Assembly: GCA_017455435.1 (NCBI GenBank)
Contig: JAFTAU010000023.1
Coordinates: 78,596 to 142,595, forward strand
Reading direction: 5' to 3'
Source: Lachnospiraceae bacterium
GTDB taxonomy: Bacteria; Bacillota; Clostridia; Lachnospirales; Lachnospiraceae
Length of the DNA stretch: 64,000 nt
This document shows positions 25,650 through 34,300 of this stretch, piece after piece. A program made the translations under genes and the position numbers. Within the stretch, counting starts at the first letter, position 1. Each line of letters starts with the position of its first letter. Below the pieces are notes generated by a model. It was given only the letters and a program-made list of their open reading frames with translations, ran no database searches and was not told the origin of the DNA.

Positions 25650-27662
25650 ATGTCAAATAAAAAATCTGAAAATATGGATTTCAACGGAAATACCCAGGAA
25701 AACGCGGAAGACATCCTTCGTAAATTTGACAGGGAATCCCGCATACGTATATGGGAAGGAAAACCGGCGATTTTTATCCGGATTTTTATGGCCGCCTTCT
25801 CTCTGTACTGCATGTATTCTACCCTGTTCAGTGTCTCCGCGCTGGAAAAAAGGCTGACGACCTTTGTGACGTTTATCATCATAATGGGATATCTGACCTT
25901 TCCGGCGAGCAAAAAACGTGTCCGCCCGAATTATATCCCTTGGTATGATATCGTGATAATGCTCCTCGGAGCCGGATCGTTTTTCTACTATTTAATAAGA
26001 TACGACGAACTGGTGCTCGTGCTGTCCAGCGCCTCCAAGATGACTCCTTTTTTGACGATTCTCGGAATAGTAGGCACGCTCAGCCTGATGGAGCTCTGCA
26101 GACGCTGCGTGGGTGTTCCTATTTTGTTTATTATCGGTGCTCTTCTGATATATACTTTTGCAATCGGAAAGCCGTTGAACCTGGTTATATTCAATCTTTT
26201 CTATGATGTAAAAGGAATACTGTCAACGCCGCTCAAGGCGTGCGCGAGCTTTATCTGCGTCTTTATTATATTCGGTGCGTTTCTTGAGAGGACGGGAATA
26301 GCCGAATTCTTTATCCGGATGGCGAATGCCATGGTCGGAAGATTTTCCGGCGGTCCCGCGAAAGTTGCCGTTATTTCTTCCGCCCTCTGCGGCATGGTCT
26401 CCGGTTCATCTGTAGGAAACACCGTTACTACCGGTTCCGTAACCATACCTATGATGAAAGATACCGGCTACAAACCGGAATTTGCCGGAGCGGTCGAGGC
26501 CGCTGCTTCAACGGGAGGACAGATTATGCCTCCCATCATGGGCGCGGCGGCGTTTCTGATGGCCGAATACATGGGCATCCCCTACAGCGAGGTTGCTCTC
26601 CGCGCGATTCTGCCGGCAGTTTTGTATTTCGCGGGTATTTTTATCGCGGTACACCTGGAGGCGAAAAAGAATTCTCTGAAGGGCATCCCCGTAGACAAGC
26701 TGCCCCGTTTCAAGGCGCTGCTTCCGCGTATATACCTTCTGGCACCGCTGATTACGCTTGTGTGGCTCGTTGTTTCCGGTTCCCGCACCATGGCTTATGC
26801 GGCGGTCATCTCCATTCTGGTAGCTATCGTAGTCAGCACGGTTGACGATATTTTCAACGGCAAAAAAGCTGCCGAAGCACCCAGCAAAAAGGAATTGTAC
26901 GTCGAGCGGACAAAGAGAATGTCTTCGCGCGTTTTCTCTTCGCTGGAAGCCGGAGGCAGAGGCACCGTCACCGTCGCAGTGGCGTGCTGCATGGCAGGTA
27001 TCATAGCCGGCTGCATCACTTCTACCGGTCTTGCCTCAAAGCTCATCAGCGCGGTCGTTGACGTAAGCAGCAAGTTTACCATTATCGACCCCACTTTCGT
27101 AGCGCTGGCACTGACAATGATCTGCTGCATCATCCTCGGCATGGGCGTTCCCACGACAGCAAACTATTGCATTATGGCATCTACCTGCGCGCCTATTCTG
27201 ATTACTATCGGCGTGCCGAAGATAGCCGCGCATTTCTTTGTCTTTTATTTCGGAATCGTCGCCGACATTACGCCTCCCGTGGCGCTGGCCGCGTATGCAG
27301 GCTCGGCAATAGCAAAATCAAACCCGATGAAAACGGGCGTCAACGCGACAAAGCTTGCTATCGGCGCGTTTGTGGTTCCCTATATTTTCTGTATGAATCC
27401 CGCGATGCTGTTTGTGGACGCGAGCTTCCTGCAGGTTGTTCAGATTGTCGCGACCTCTCTTATCGGAATATTCGGAGTTGCCGCGGCTATGAACGGATAC
27501 CTCTTCCGGAAAATCAATATTTTCGTCAGGCTGGTACTGTGTGCGGGCGGACTTTTGATGCTGGATCCCGGACTGACTACCGATCTTATCGGAATCGGAC
27601 TGCTGGCAGGAGCGATTATCTTCCAGCGCTTTGTTAAGCCCGCGGCAAAACCCGCAGAATAA
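25650..27662 (+). CDS. TRAP transporter fused permease (DctQM type, TAXI-associated)
   Basis: 670 residues; the ATG at 25650 is eight bases from GGAGG, whereas the one at 25644 is only two bases away. An N-terminal cytoplasmic stretch is followed by four helices corresponding to the small Q subunit and about twelve to fourteen helices of the M subunit, with the conserved GMVSGSSVGNTVTTGSVTIP and STGGQIMPPIMGAAAFLMAE motifs. This is the usual fused form partnered by TAXI binding proteins. Together with the preceding gene it makes a complete TRAP system for a small carboxylate. Confidence 0.93.
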   Translation: MSNKKSENMDFNGNTQENAEDILRKFDRESRIRIWEGKPAIFIRIFMAAFSLYCMYSTLFSVSALEKRLTTFVTFIIIMGYLTFPASKKRVRPNYIPWYDIVIMLLGAGSFFYYLIRYDELVLVLSSASKMTPFLTILGIVGTLSLMELCRRCVGVPILFIIGALLIYTFAIGKPLNLVIFNLFYDVKGILSTPLKACASFICVFIIFGAFLERTGIAEFFIRMANAMVGRFSGGPAKVAVISSALCGMVSGSSVGNTVTTGSVTIPMMKDTGYKPEFAGAVEAAASTGGQIMPPIMGAAAFLMAEYMGIPYSEVALRAILPAVLYFAGIFIAVHLEAKKNSLKGIPVDKLPRFKALLPRIYLLAPLITLVWLVVSGSRTMAYAAVISILVAIVVSTVDDIFNGKKAAEAPSKKELYVERTKRMSSRVFSSLEAGGRGTVTVAVACCMAGIIAGCITSTGLASKLISAVVDVSSKFTIIDPTFVALALTMICCIILGMGVPTTANYCIMASTCAPILITIGVPKIAAHFFVFYFGIVADITPPVALAAYAGSAIAKSNPMKTGVNATKLAIGAFVVPYIFCMNPAMLFVDASFLQVVQIVATSLIGIFGVAAAMNGYLFRKINIFVRLVLCAGGLLMLDPGLTTDLIGIGLLAGAIIFQRFVKPAAKPAE

Positions 27663-27670
27663 TGATTTGC

Positions 27671-27698
27671 TTGCTTTTTCCCGTTTTTTCTATATAAT
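27671..27698 (+). promoter_or_regulatory. Sigma-A-like promoter of queT
   Basis: TTGCTT and TATAAT are separated by 16 bases, placing the transcript start near 27705, at the first stem of the queT leader. Confidence 0.6.
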
Positions 27699-27702
27699 GA
27701 TT

Positions 27703-27767
27703 GGCGGTGAGTTCGAAACCATCCTCACCGAAGGGCTGACCGCCTCAAAAAAACAAAACTAAGGGGA
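27703..27767 (+). promoter_or_regulatory. Probable preQ1 riboswitch in the queT leader
   Basis: The leader contains two overlapping helices that cannot form together: GGCGGT (27703) with ACCGCC (27739), and CGGTGAG (27705) with CTCACCG (27724). An A-rich strand follows, ending in ACAAAACTAAGGGG, very like the A-rich tail plus Shine-Dalgarno of class I preQ1 riboswitches, so ligand binding would hide the ribosome site. queT genes of Bacillota are commonly under preQ1 riboswitches. The class is uncertain because the loop region is longer than in class I. Confidence 0.5.
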
Positions 27768-27773
27768 AAAGCA

Positions 27774-28316
27774 ATGAATTCAAAAGAAGAACGCCGCGAT
27801 TCGCGGCAGGTTTCCACAAGGAAAAAACTGATTCACAGCACATATTTTATTACTCAGGGCGGTATTATCGCCGCCCTTTATATTGTGCTGTCACTGGGGG
27901 CAAAAGCTCTGGGGCTTTCGTCGGGCGCCATTCAGGTGCGTTTTTCGGAGGCGCTGTGCATACTGCCCGGCTTTACTCCTGCAGCCATTCCGGGTGTGAC
28001 TATCGGCTGCTTTCTTTTTAATCTGATTGACCAGGGTGCGCCGCTCGATATGATATTCGGCTCGCTGGCCACGCTGATTGGGGCGTTCGGAACTTATTTC
28101 CTGCGCAAAAAGCACTGGCTCGCGGCACTTCCTCCGATACTCTCAAACACTTTCATCATTCCGTGGGTGCTCCAGACAGCTTATGGCATGACCGACTCTT
28201 ATTGGTATCTCATGCTCACAATCTTCGTCGGCGAACTTATCTCCATCGGCCTCCTGGGAGAAATGCTGTATTATTCGATGGTCAACTCCAAAATGACACA
28301 GATTTTCAGGAAGTAG
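27774..28316 (+). CDS. queT: QueT-family queuosine precursor transporter (ECF substrate-binding subunit)
   Basis: 180 residues with a basic N terminus and about five to six membrane helices. Typical QueT features include QGGIIAALYIVLSLGAKAL, AIQVRFSEAL and GFTPAAIPGVTIGCFLFNL. QueT is the substrate-specific component of an energy-coupling-factor importer for preQ0/preQ1 or queuine and works with a shared EcfAA'T module not encoded here. AAGGGG lies seven bases before the ATG and overlaps the probable preQ1 leader, consistent with translational control. Transcribed alone. Confidence 0.9.
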   Translation: MNSKEERRDSRQVSTRKKLIHSTYFITQGGIIAALYIVLSLGAKALGLSSGAIQVRFSEALCILPGFTPAAIPGVTIGCFLFNLIDQGAPLDMIFGSLATLIGAFGTYFLRKKHWLAALPPILSNTFIIPWVLQTAYGMTDSYWYLMLTIFVGELISIGLLGEMLYYSMVNSKMTQIFRK

Positions 28317-28333
28317 GAAGGTTATAATCATAA

Positions 28334-28690
28334 ACTCCGTAGAGATTCGCATTTTCGAAAATCATAGGGAGGTTTGAAAATATTTTCTCCCTATAGATTG
28401 GCCATTTCCGGAAATCATAGGGAGGTTTGAAATCATTTTCTCCCTATAGATTGGCCATTTCCGGAAATCATAGGGAGGTTTGAAAACATTTTCTCCCTAT
28501 AGATTGGCCATTTCCGGAAATCATAGGGAGGTTCGAAATCATTTTCTCCCTATAGATTGGCCATTTCCGGAAATCATAGGGGGGTTTGAAAATATTTTTT
28601 CCCTATAGATTGGCCATTTCCGGAAATCATAGGGAGGTTTGAAAACATTTTCTCCCTATAGAATGGCCATTTCCGGAAATCATAGGGAGA
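28334..28690. repeat. Tandem array of a 53-bp hairpin repeat (about 6.5 copies)
   Basis: Complete units start at 28362, 28415, 28468, 28521, 28574 and 28627, with a degenerate half copy before and a partial copy from 28680. Each unit has two palindromic parts: ATAGGGAG and CTCCCTAT around a 15-base loop, and the palindrome ATTTCCGGAAAT. Copies differ at very few positions. In the 28574 unit both stem changes (A to G, C to T) keep G-U pairing in plus-strand RNA. No frame codes through it. It lies between queT and the convergent carbohydrate-binding protein gene and has no spacer diversity, so it is not CRISPR. Confidence 0.9.
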
Positions 28691-28711
28691 AATAAAAAAG
28701 TAAGCGGCGAG

Positions 28712-28733
28712 AGAGGCTGCGGCGGCAGCCTCT
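28712..28733 (-). terminator. Hairpin terminator of the carbohydrate-binding lipoprotein gene
   Basis: Nine-base-pair stem AGAGGCTGC/GCAGCCTCT with a four-base loop, 23 bp past the stop codon. On the minus strand TTTTTTATTT follows about a dozen bases further on. Confidence 0.55.
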
Positions 28734-28756
28734 TCTGTATCTACCCGAGCGGGCGT

Positions 28757-30637
28757 TTAAAACCCGCCGGGTCCACCCCTCATGCTTCCGGGAGCGCCTC
28801 CCATGCCTCCGAAGCCCGCATTGCCTGCAGAGCCGACGGTGTAGGAAGCCTGCGTCCAACTAAAGAGCTCCGAGCCGTTCTGCTTCATGGTATAGGTTTC
28901 GTTCAGCACCAGCTTTTCCGATGCAATCCAGCATGAGCTGTAGCTGCCGGAGAGTTCAAAGGACAGAATCTCTTCTCCCGAAGAACTGACCAGCACGAAG
29001 CTGCCCTGCGAGAATGTCAGAGAGCTGTCGGCGTATATGTTTACAGAGTCGCCCGAAGGAAGCTCGCAGATGCCGCCGAGCGCCACCACAGTACCACCGG
29101 TCATAGTGATGCTTCCGTCAACATCTATCGACCCGGACATACCGCCCGCGCTGCTGCCGCCTTTTACCAGCACGAATCCGCCGCTTATCTCAATATTGCC
29201 GTTTGAATCGATGGCGTCGGTATCGCCGGACGAAGTTGTCACGTCAACATATCCGCCGGTAATGCGCAGCAGCGGTGTATTATCATTCCCACTCACATTT
29301 ATTCCGTCATCAGTTGAATATATAAAAGTGCTGCCGCCGCTGATAAGGATTTGATTCGCTTCCAGTCCCTCGCGGGCATCTTTGATGTTCAGCGTGCCGG
29401 ACTTGATATTAAGCTCTGTATCCGCATGCAGCGCATCGTCGCCGGATACAATTGTTATCTCCGCACTTGAAACAGTAATAGCTCCTGCGCCGTTGCTGCC
29501 GTTTTCAAGCTCGTCTCCACCGTTTGCGTGGATGGCGTCATCGATGGCTTTTATAGAAATGCTGCCGCCGGTAATAGTGACTTCGTTCGCGGCCTTTATG
29601 CCTTTGTGCGAGCCATCGTCATCCTTGCTTCCGCTGCTTCCCTCAAAAGGGTTTCCGCCAAAGCCTCCAAAACTGCCTCCGAAGCCTCTATGGGCTTCTT
29701 TGCTAGCCACCTGTACTGCGATCGTGGCGCTTCCGGTATCCTGACCCTGATCCGTGTAATCCGAAGTAAAGATATTGAGCACAACACTTGCCCCGGACAC
29801 GACAACGTCGTAGGCTGCGTCAATGCCATCAGACTCGCTGAAAATGTCAATATGCCCATCCTCAATGGTTACGGTTCCGCGCTGATTTCCCTTTGAAGAT
29901 ACGTCGCTGTTTTTCGTCTTAATTCCATCGGAATCGGTAGAAATCAGAATCAGATTTCCGGATTTGATCTTGACCGTATCGTTTCCTTTTATCGCGTTTC
30001 CAACCGCCGTGACCTTCAGAGAAAGCTCCTTGACCGTCACATCGTCCTTTGATTTGACGCCGTTGTCAAAAGAGCCGTCGACTATCAGAATGCCGCTTCC
30101 GGAAAGCTTTAAATCGCATTCGCAGTAGATTGCCGCGTCGATTTCCTCGTCTTCAGAGGCGTTTTCACGCCCGTCGGCGATTACATTATATGTTCCGGCG
30201 GCAGCTTCAATCTCCACCTCATCACCGCCGGTAATCTGAACAGGGGCGCTGTCTGCGGAGTAAATAACCGTTCCGTCAAGAATCAGCTTTACCTGGTCTT
30301 CGTCAGAAATACTTATGACCACGCTCCCACCCTCGAGTCTGCCGGTCAGAATGTATTCGCCCGCCTGAGTAATGGTATAAACAGAGCCGCTTTGACTGAC
30401 GCCGTCGCCGGTAATCGCAAATTCTCCTGTTGCCTCGAGGCTGCTGTCGGCAAAATCCTCCAGAACGCCGGCTTCTGTAATGCTGACCGTCTGAGATACC
30501 GCCTCTGTCGCCTCTCCGGTAACGGCCGCGCTATCGGAATCCGTCTGCGAGCCGCTCTCCGCCGCGTCGCCGCAGGCCGCGAGGAGCATACCCGCGCAAA
30601 GCGCTCCCGCTAATAATTTCAAACAATTCTTTTTCAT
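28757..30637 (-). CDS. Carbohydrate-binding domain lipoprotein (Cthe_2159/DUF4353-like)
   Basis: 626 residues from the ATG at 30637 (AAGGGAG eight bases upstream). Signal peptide ends LLAACG (lipidated Cys22). After a Ser/Thr/Glu-rich linker comes a right-handed beta-helix rich in Asp and Gly: DGIKTKNSD, DGIDAAYDV, DDAIHANGG, DDALHADTEL, DDGINVSGND. This pattern matches the calcium-binding Cthe_2159-type solenoid, which binds cellulose-like and pectin-like polysaccharides. The end is glycine-rich (GFGGMGGAPGSMRGGPGGF). Clostridial relatives usually sit with a VTC-domain polyphosphate polymerase, CotH and DUF4956 genes; here only fragments of such neighbours remain just upstream. Confidence 0.88.
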   Translation of the reverse strand: MKKNCLKLLAGALCAGMLLAACGDAAESGSQTDSDSAAVTGEATEAVSQTVSITEAGVLEDFADSSLEATGEFAITGDGVSQSGSVYTITQAGEYILTGRLEGGSVVISISDEDQVKLILDGTVIYSADSAPVQITGGDEVEIEAAAGTYNVIADGRENASEDEEIDAAIYCECDLKLSGSGILIVDGSFDNGVKSKDDVTVKELSLKVTAVGNAIKGNDTVKIKSGNLILISTDSDGIKTKNSDVSSKGNQRGTVTIEDGHIDIFSESDGIDAAYDVVVSGASVVLNIFTSDYTDQGQDTGSATIAVQVASKEAHRGFGGSFGGFGGNPFEGSSGSKDDDGSHKGIKAANEVTITGGSISIKAIDDAIHANGGDELENGSNGAGAITVSSAEITIVSGDDALHADTELNIKSGTLNIKDAREGLEANQILISGGSTFIYSTDDGINVSGNDNTPLLRITGGYVDVTTSSGDTDAIDSNGNIEISGGFVLVKGGSSAGGMSGSIDVDGSITMTGGTVVALGGICELPSGDSVNIYADSSLTFSQGSFVLVSSSGEEILSFELSGSYSSCWIASEKLVLNETYTMKQNGSELFSWTQASYTVGSAGNAGFGGMGGAPGSMRGGPGGF

Positions 30638-30639
30638 GA

Positions 30640-30905
30640 TCAATTCTCCCTTACGTTTGCGTCGTCGCTTACATATACGCCCGGCGCTTCTATTGTTTCG
30701 CTGCACCGGATGATTTCGATATCTCCGGCGTTTACCGTTATTTCCGTATTACTGTGGATGGCGTCGTCCGAAGCCGCCAGGCTCAGGTTTCCGCCGTCTA
30801 TCGTTATCTGCCCCACCGTGTGGATGGCGTCTTTTCCGCTTTCTATGGTTATCTCTCCCGATTCTATGTAGAGATATCCCTCCTCATTATCCCATGTAGT
30901 CGCCG
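30640..30905 (-). pseudogene. C-terminal remnant of a second carbohydrate-binding (beta-helix) protein
   Basis: An open frame without a start codon encodes EEGYLYIESGEITIESGKDA and then IDGGNLSLAASDDAIHSNTE, the same DDAIH-type coils as the next gene, and ends in TGA at 30640, three bases before that gene's ATG. Its 5' end merges out of frame with the VTC fragment at 30887-30905. A deletion joined the two. Confidence 0.75.
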
Positions 30906-31120
30906 TTGTAATACCTGATGCGGAATTTTTCGCGCATATTTACGCCGTCCACTTTCTCGCGCAGCGCCTTGTCAAAGATATTGTCAAAGTACAGGCTTCT
31001 GATGAGATATTTGCCGTCCTTTGCATGGGGGTCCGGCTCAGTAACGGCTCTCAGCCTCTGCCTTATGCAAAGCAGATCCGAGTAGTTTATTTCATGTTTC
31101 CATTCGTGACGGTAATCCAT
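30887..31120 (-). pseudogene. N-terminal fragment of a VTC-domain polyphosphate polymerase
   Basis: 77 codons with a good start (AGGAG six bases upstream) encode the first strand-tunnel segment of the VTC domain: YRHEWKHEINYSDLLCIRQR, then YLIRSLYFDN and REKFRIRYYNGD. Intact enzymes are about 230 residues or longer. Here the frame stops just after YNGD, where the sequence switches to the tail of a carbohydrate-binding gene, so the catalytic tunnel is incomplete and the product cannot be active. The pairing of the two families is normal in clostridia, which makes an internal deletion of the intervening genes the simplest history. Confidence 0.75.
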
Positions 31121-31265
31121 TTTTCTCTCCTGTTTTGTCGGAATTGGTTCTATGGGGTTATTATTTCAGGAAAATGTGTATGTGTTATGTTAAGAATGTG
31201 AAGAGTTTGTGATTGCCCCGCAACTAAACGGACTTTCCGGGAAATTGACATAAAAGAGACCTGTG

Positions 31266-31296
31266 AAAAAACCCCGGCGGCAAGGTGCCGTCGGGG
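31266..31296 (-). terminator. Intrinsic terminator of the MBL-NPCBM gene
   Basis: GC-rich 11-bp stem with one mismatch (31272-31282 with 31286-31296), three-base loop, and six T residues directly after it on the minus strand, 28 bp past the stop. Nothing else is seen in the 31121-31324 gap. Confidence 0.85.
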
Positions 31297-31324
31297 CCGG
31301 AAGATGTGAAAGGGTTTAAAACTG

Positions 31325-34300
31325 TCAGGCGGCGTAGGCATCAGCCGAAGCGCCGTAATTGCGGATGGCTCTGACTATCGCGGCAAGCGCTGCATCGGAG
31401 CTGCCGGCCTTTGAAGCGATATAGGAATTTACGCTGTAGCTCACAGTCTGATAGGTCGTGGACGCGTCCTCCAGAGTAATGGTGAAGGTCGTGTCAAAGT
31501 CTGTGGCGTACAGACCGTCGCTGACTACGATGTAGTATCCGTTGTCGACGGCCGCCTCTGAGAGCAGGTAGGTCTTTGAGGTCAGACCGGTCGATATTAC
31601 AACCTTTGTGGCCTCCGCGGCTTTGACGCGCAGCACGAACCTGACATCATTTGTCAGACGCAGGGAAGCGCCGCAGATCATATCGGAATAAGCATATGAC
31701 GAAGTGCTGAACGCCGTGGTCGGGGCCGTAAAGCTCTGGGTCTTTGACGTGGTTACCCACGAGGAAGTGTTCGCCAGATCGTCGGTATTATAGCTGATAT
31801 AAGTCTGCGCGGCGGCGCCGTACTCCAGCATATCAGCCATCAGCGTATCCAGCAGAGCAAATTTCTGAGCGGTCAGACCCAGCTGCGTCAGGCCTTCCGC
31901 TGTCTGTCCCAGCGTATGAACGCTGTCGCAGTAAGCCTTTATGCTGTAGGTCTTTGTTTCAAGAACCTGGCTGTCGTCGTCCAGCAGCTCGATTGTGATG
32001 GTGTCGCTCATATTGTGTGAATAGATATTGTCATATTCAAATGTCCACACACCGTCTGCATCTACGCCGTTTACAACTACCGGATCATCGATGCCTGAGA
32101 AGCGAACCCTGGGAGCGGTGACTTCGCTCTCGGTAGTGGCTGTTACGTGGAGAGTCAAATCCGAACCCGCAGTAACCGCAACGCCGGTGAGTTTGTTCTG
32201 GATGGCAGGGGCGGTAGTGCTGTAAACGCAGGCATCCGCCCAGACAAACGAACCGCCGCTGTTTCCGCCGTCGCTGACGGTTTCCAGCTTGATGAAGTTA
32301 TAATCGCTGACGTCAAGCTTGAACTCGGCAGTCAGATACGCTCTGACATCTTTAGCGTAGGCGATAGGTGAGAACGAATCGCTGTCATATGTGGCAGCTT
32401 TGCTGCCGTAAACAGTGAAGGTCAATTTGTAATTGAACTTGTCGGTAGCGGGGTTGACGTTTCCTTCACCGGTGATACCGGCTACAGCATAGAAGTACTC
32501 GACATCGAGATCTCTGATGTCATATACAACGTACGCCGATTTATTCGTGCTGGCTGAGACAAGACCGCCCAGGCCCTTTGCGAATTTTGTGTCGCGGTAG
32601 CCGACGGCGATGTCGGCCTTGTCATATACCACATCGCTCGTGGTGCTGTCCGCCGCAGTGATGGTCAGGGTTCTGGGGCTGTTGGTGTTGTCAACAACTT
32701 TTCTGGAATCTGAACCGTTCTGGTTCTTGCCCGTCCATACATAGACCTTGTCGTCCCAGTTTGTATCAAGCTTGAATTCTCTGGGATTGGCTTCGCTTGC
32801 GCCGGTTCCGATGATAAAGGAATCAACCATGTTGGTGCTGTAGACATCCGACAGATATGTGATGCTGTCGGCTTCGCTGTGTCCGGCGAATGTGCCGACA
32901 GCGCCCTTGTTGCTGAGCTTGTCTGCCAGACCGTAGACGCAGGCGTCTGCCCAGACAAAGGAGCCGCCGCTGTTTCCGCCGTCACTGGTGGTGACGAGCT
33001 TGAGATACTTATAGCCGGTGATGTCCACATTGAACTCAGCTATCAGGTACGCCCTGACGCCGGAGGCGTAGGCGAGCAGTTCAAAATCTCCGTTCGCCGT
33101 GCCGGTCTTGCTGCCGTAAACGTCAAAGGTAAGCTTGTAAGTGTAGTTTCCGGTCGCAGGGTTTGTATTTGCCGCGCCGGTCATACCTACTACCGAGTAG
33201 AAATACTTTGCATTAAGTCCCTGAACGTCATATATCGCTTCCGCGGATTTTACGGTACTGGCCGATACGAGGCCTGCCAGGCCCTTGGCATACTTGGTGC
33301 CGCGATAGCCGATGGCAATCTCCGTATTGGTATAATCCACGTCATGCGTCGTGCTGTCCGCCTCGGTAACGGTGAGAGTTCTGGGGCTATTGGCCGAGGT
33401 CACCTGCTTTCTCGCAGTGGAACCTGTCTGGCTACTGCCCGTCCAGACAAAGAGCTGATTGTCCCAGTTGGTATCCAGCTTGAAATCGCGGGGAGCGGTC
33501 AAGCTGGAGCTCGTGCCGATAATAAAACTCGAAATCCTTCTTTCGGTATTATGAATATCCGAAAGATATGTGGTCTTTGCCTCGGATGCAAGAGCGTCCT
33601 TGCCGGCAGCAGCGCCGCTGGCGCCTATAGTGGATGTTTTCGCCAGAGGAGTGTACAGGCACGCGCCGCCCCATGCATAGGAGCCGCCCGATGCGCTGCC
33701 ATCCGCAACCGCCTCGAGCTTGATGAACTTCCAGCCGCTGACGTTTACGTTGAATTCTGCATTGTTGTAGGTCTTGCTGGCCGCGACGCTGGCGCCGTAG
33801 CCGCCTATCTCATCCTGCTCGGAAAGCAGCGTGAAGCTCATGGTAGGGCTGTAGGCATCGGCATTGCTGCCGTAAACTCTGAATGTAACGCCGTAGCTCT
33901 GCGCGGCCTGCTGAGAAGTAGGTCTGTTCGCAGCGTCACCGGTCAGACCGGCCACTGCGTAGAACATGGTTCCGTCCTGTCCGGATATATCATATACGAT
34001 AGAACTGGTATCAACACAGCTCGAGGACAGATGTCCGCCAAGTCCCTTTGAGAAATACTTTCCGGTATATCCCAGAACAATGTCCAAAGGCATAAATGTG
34101 CGGGTGCCCTCTGCCATCGTGGTCAGCTCTCTGCCCGTGGGATGATTCACGGGGTTAACAGCATTGACAGTGTGGCTGCTGTTCCACATATAGTAAGGAT
34201 ATATCTTGGTTCCGTCACCCTGATAGGGTGAATCCATAAAGAAAATGGTCTTTTCGCCAGGGGTGTCGCTTCTTTCCAGGTCGGAAAGATATGTAACTCC

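Noticed and set aside
27705..27730. tRNA-like T arm (GTTCGAAACC) in the queT leader
   Set aside because: The stem and loop lengths do not fit a T arm and no acceptor, D or anticodon arms are present.
28334..28690. CRISPR array
   Set aside because: Whole units are identical, there are no variable spacers, and no cas genes are nearby.
32879..34051. 390-codon plus-strand open frame
   Set aside because: Antisense to the NPCBM repeats of the 1489-residue protein; the repeats keep the opposite frame open and no ribosome site precedes it.
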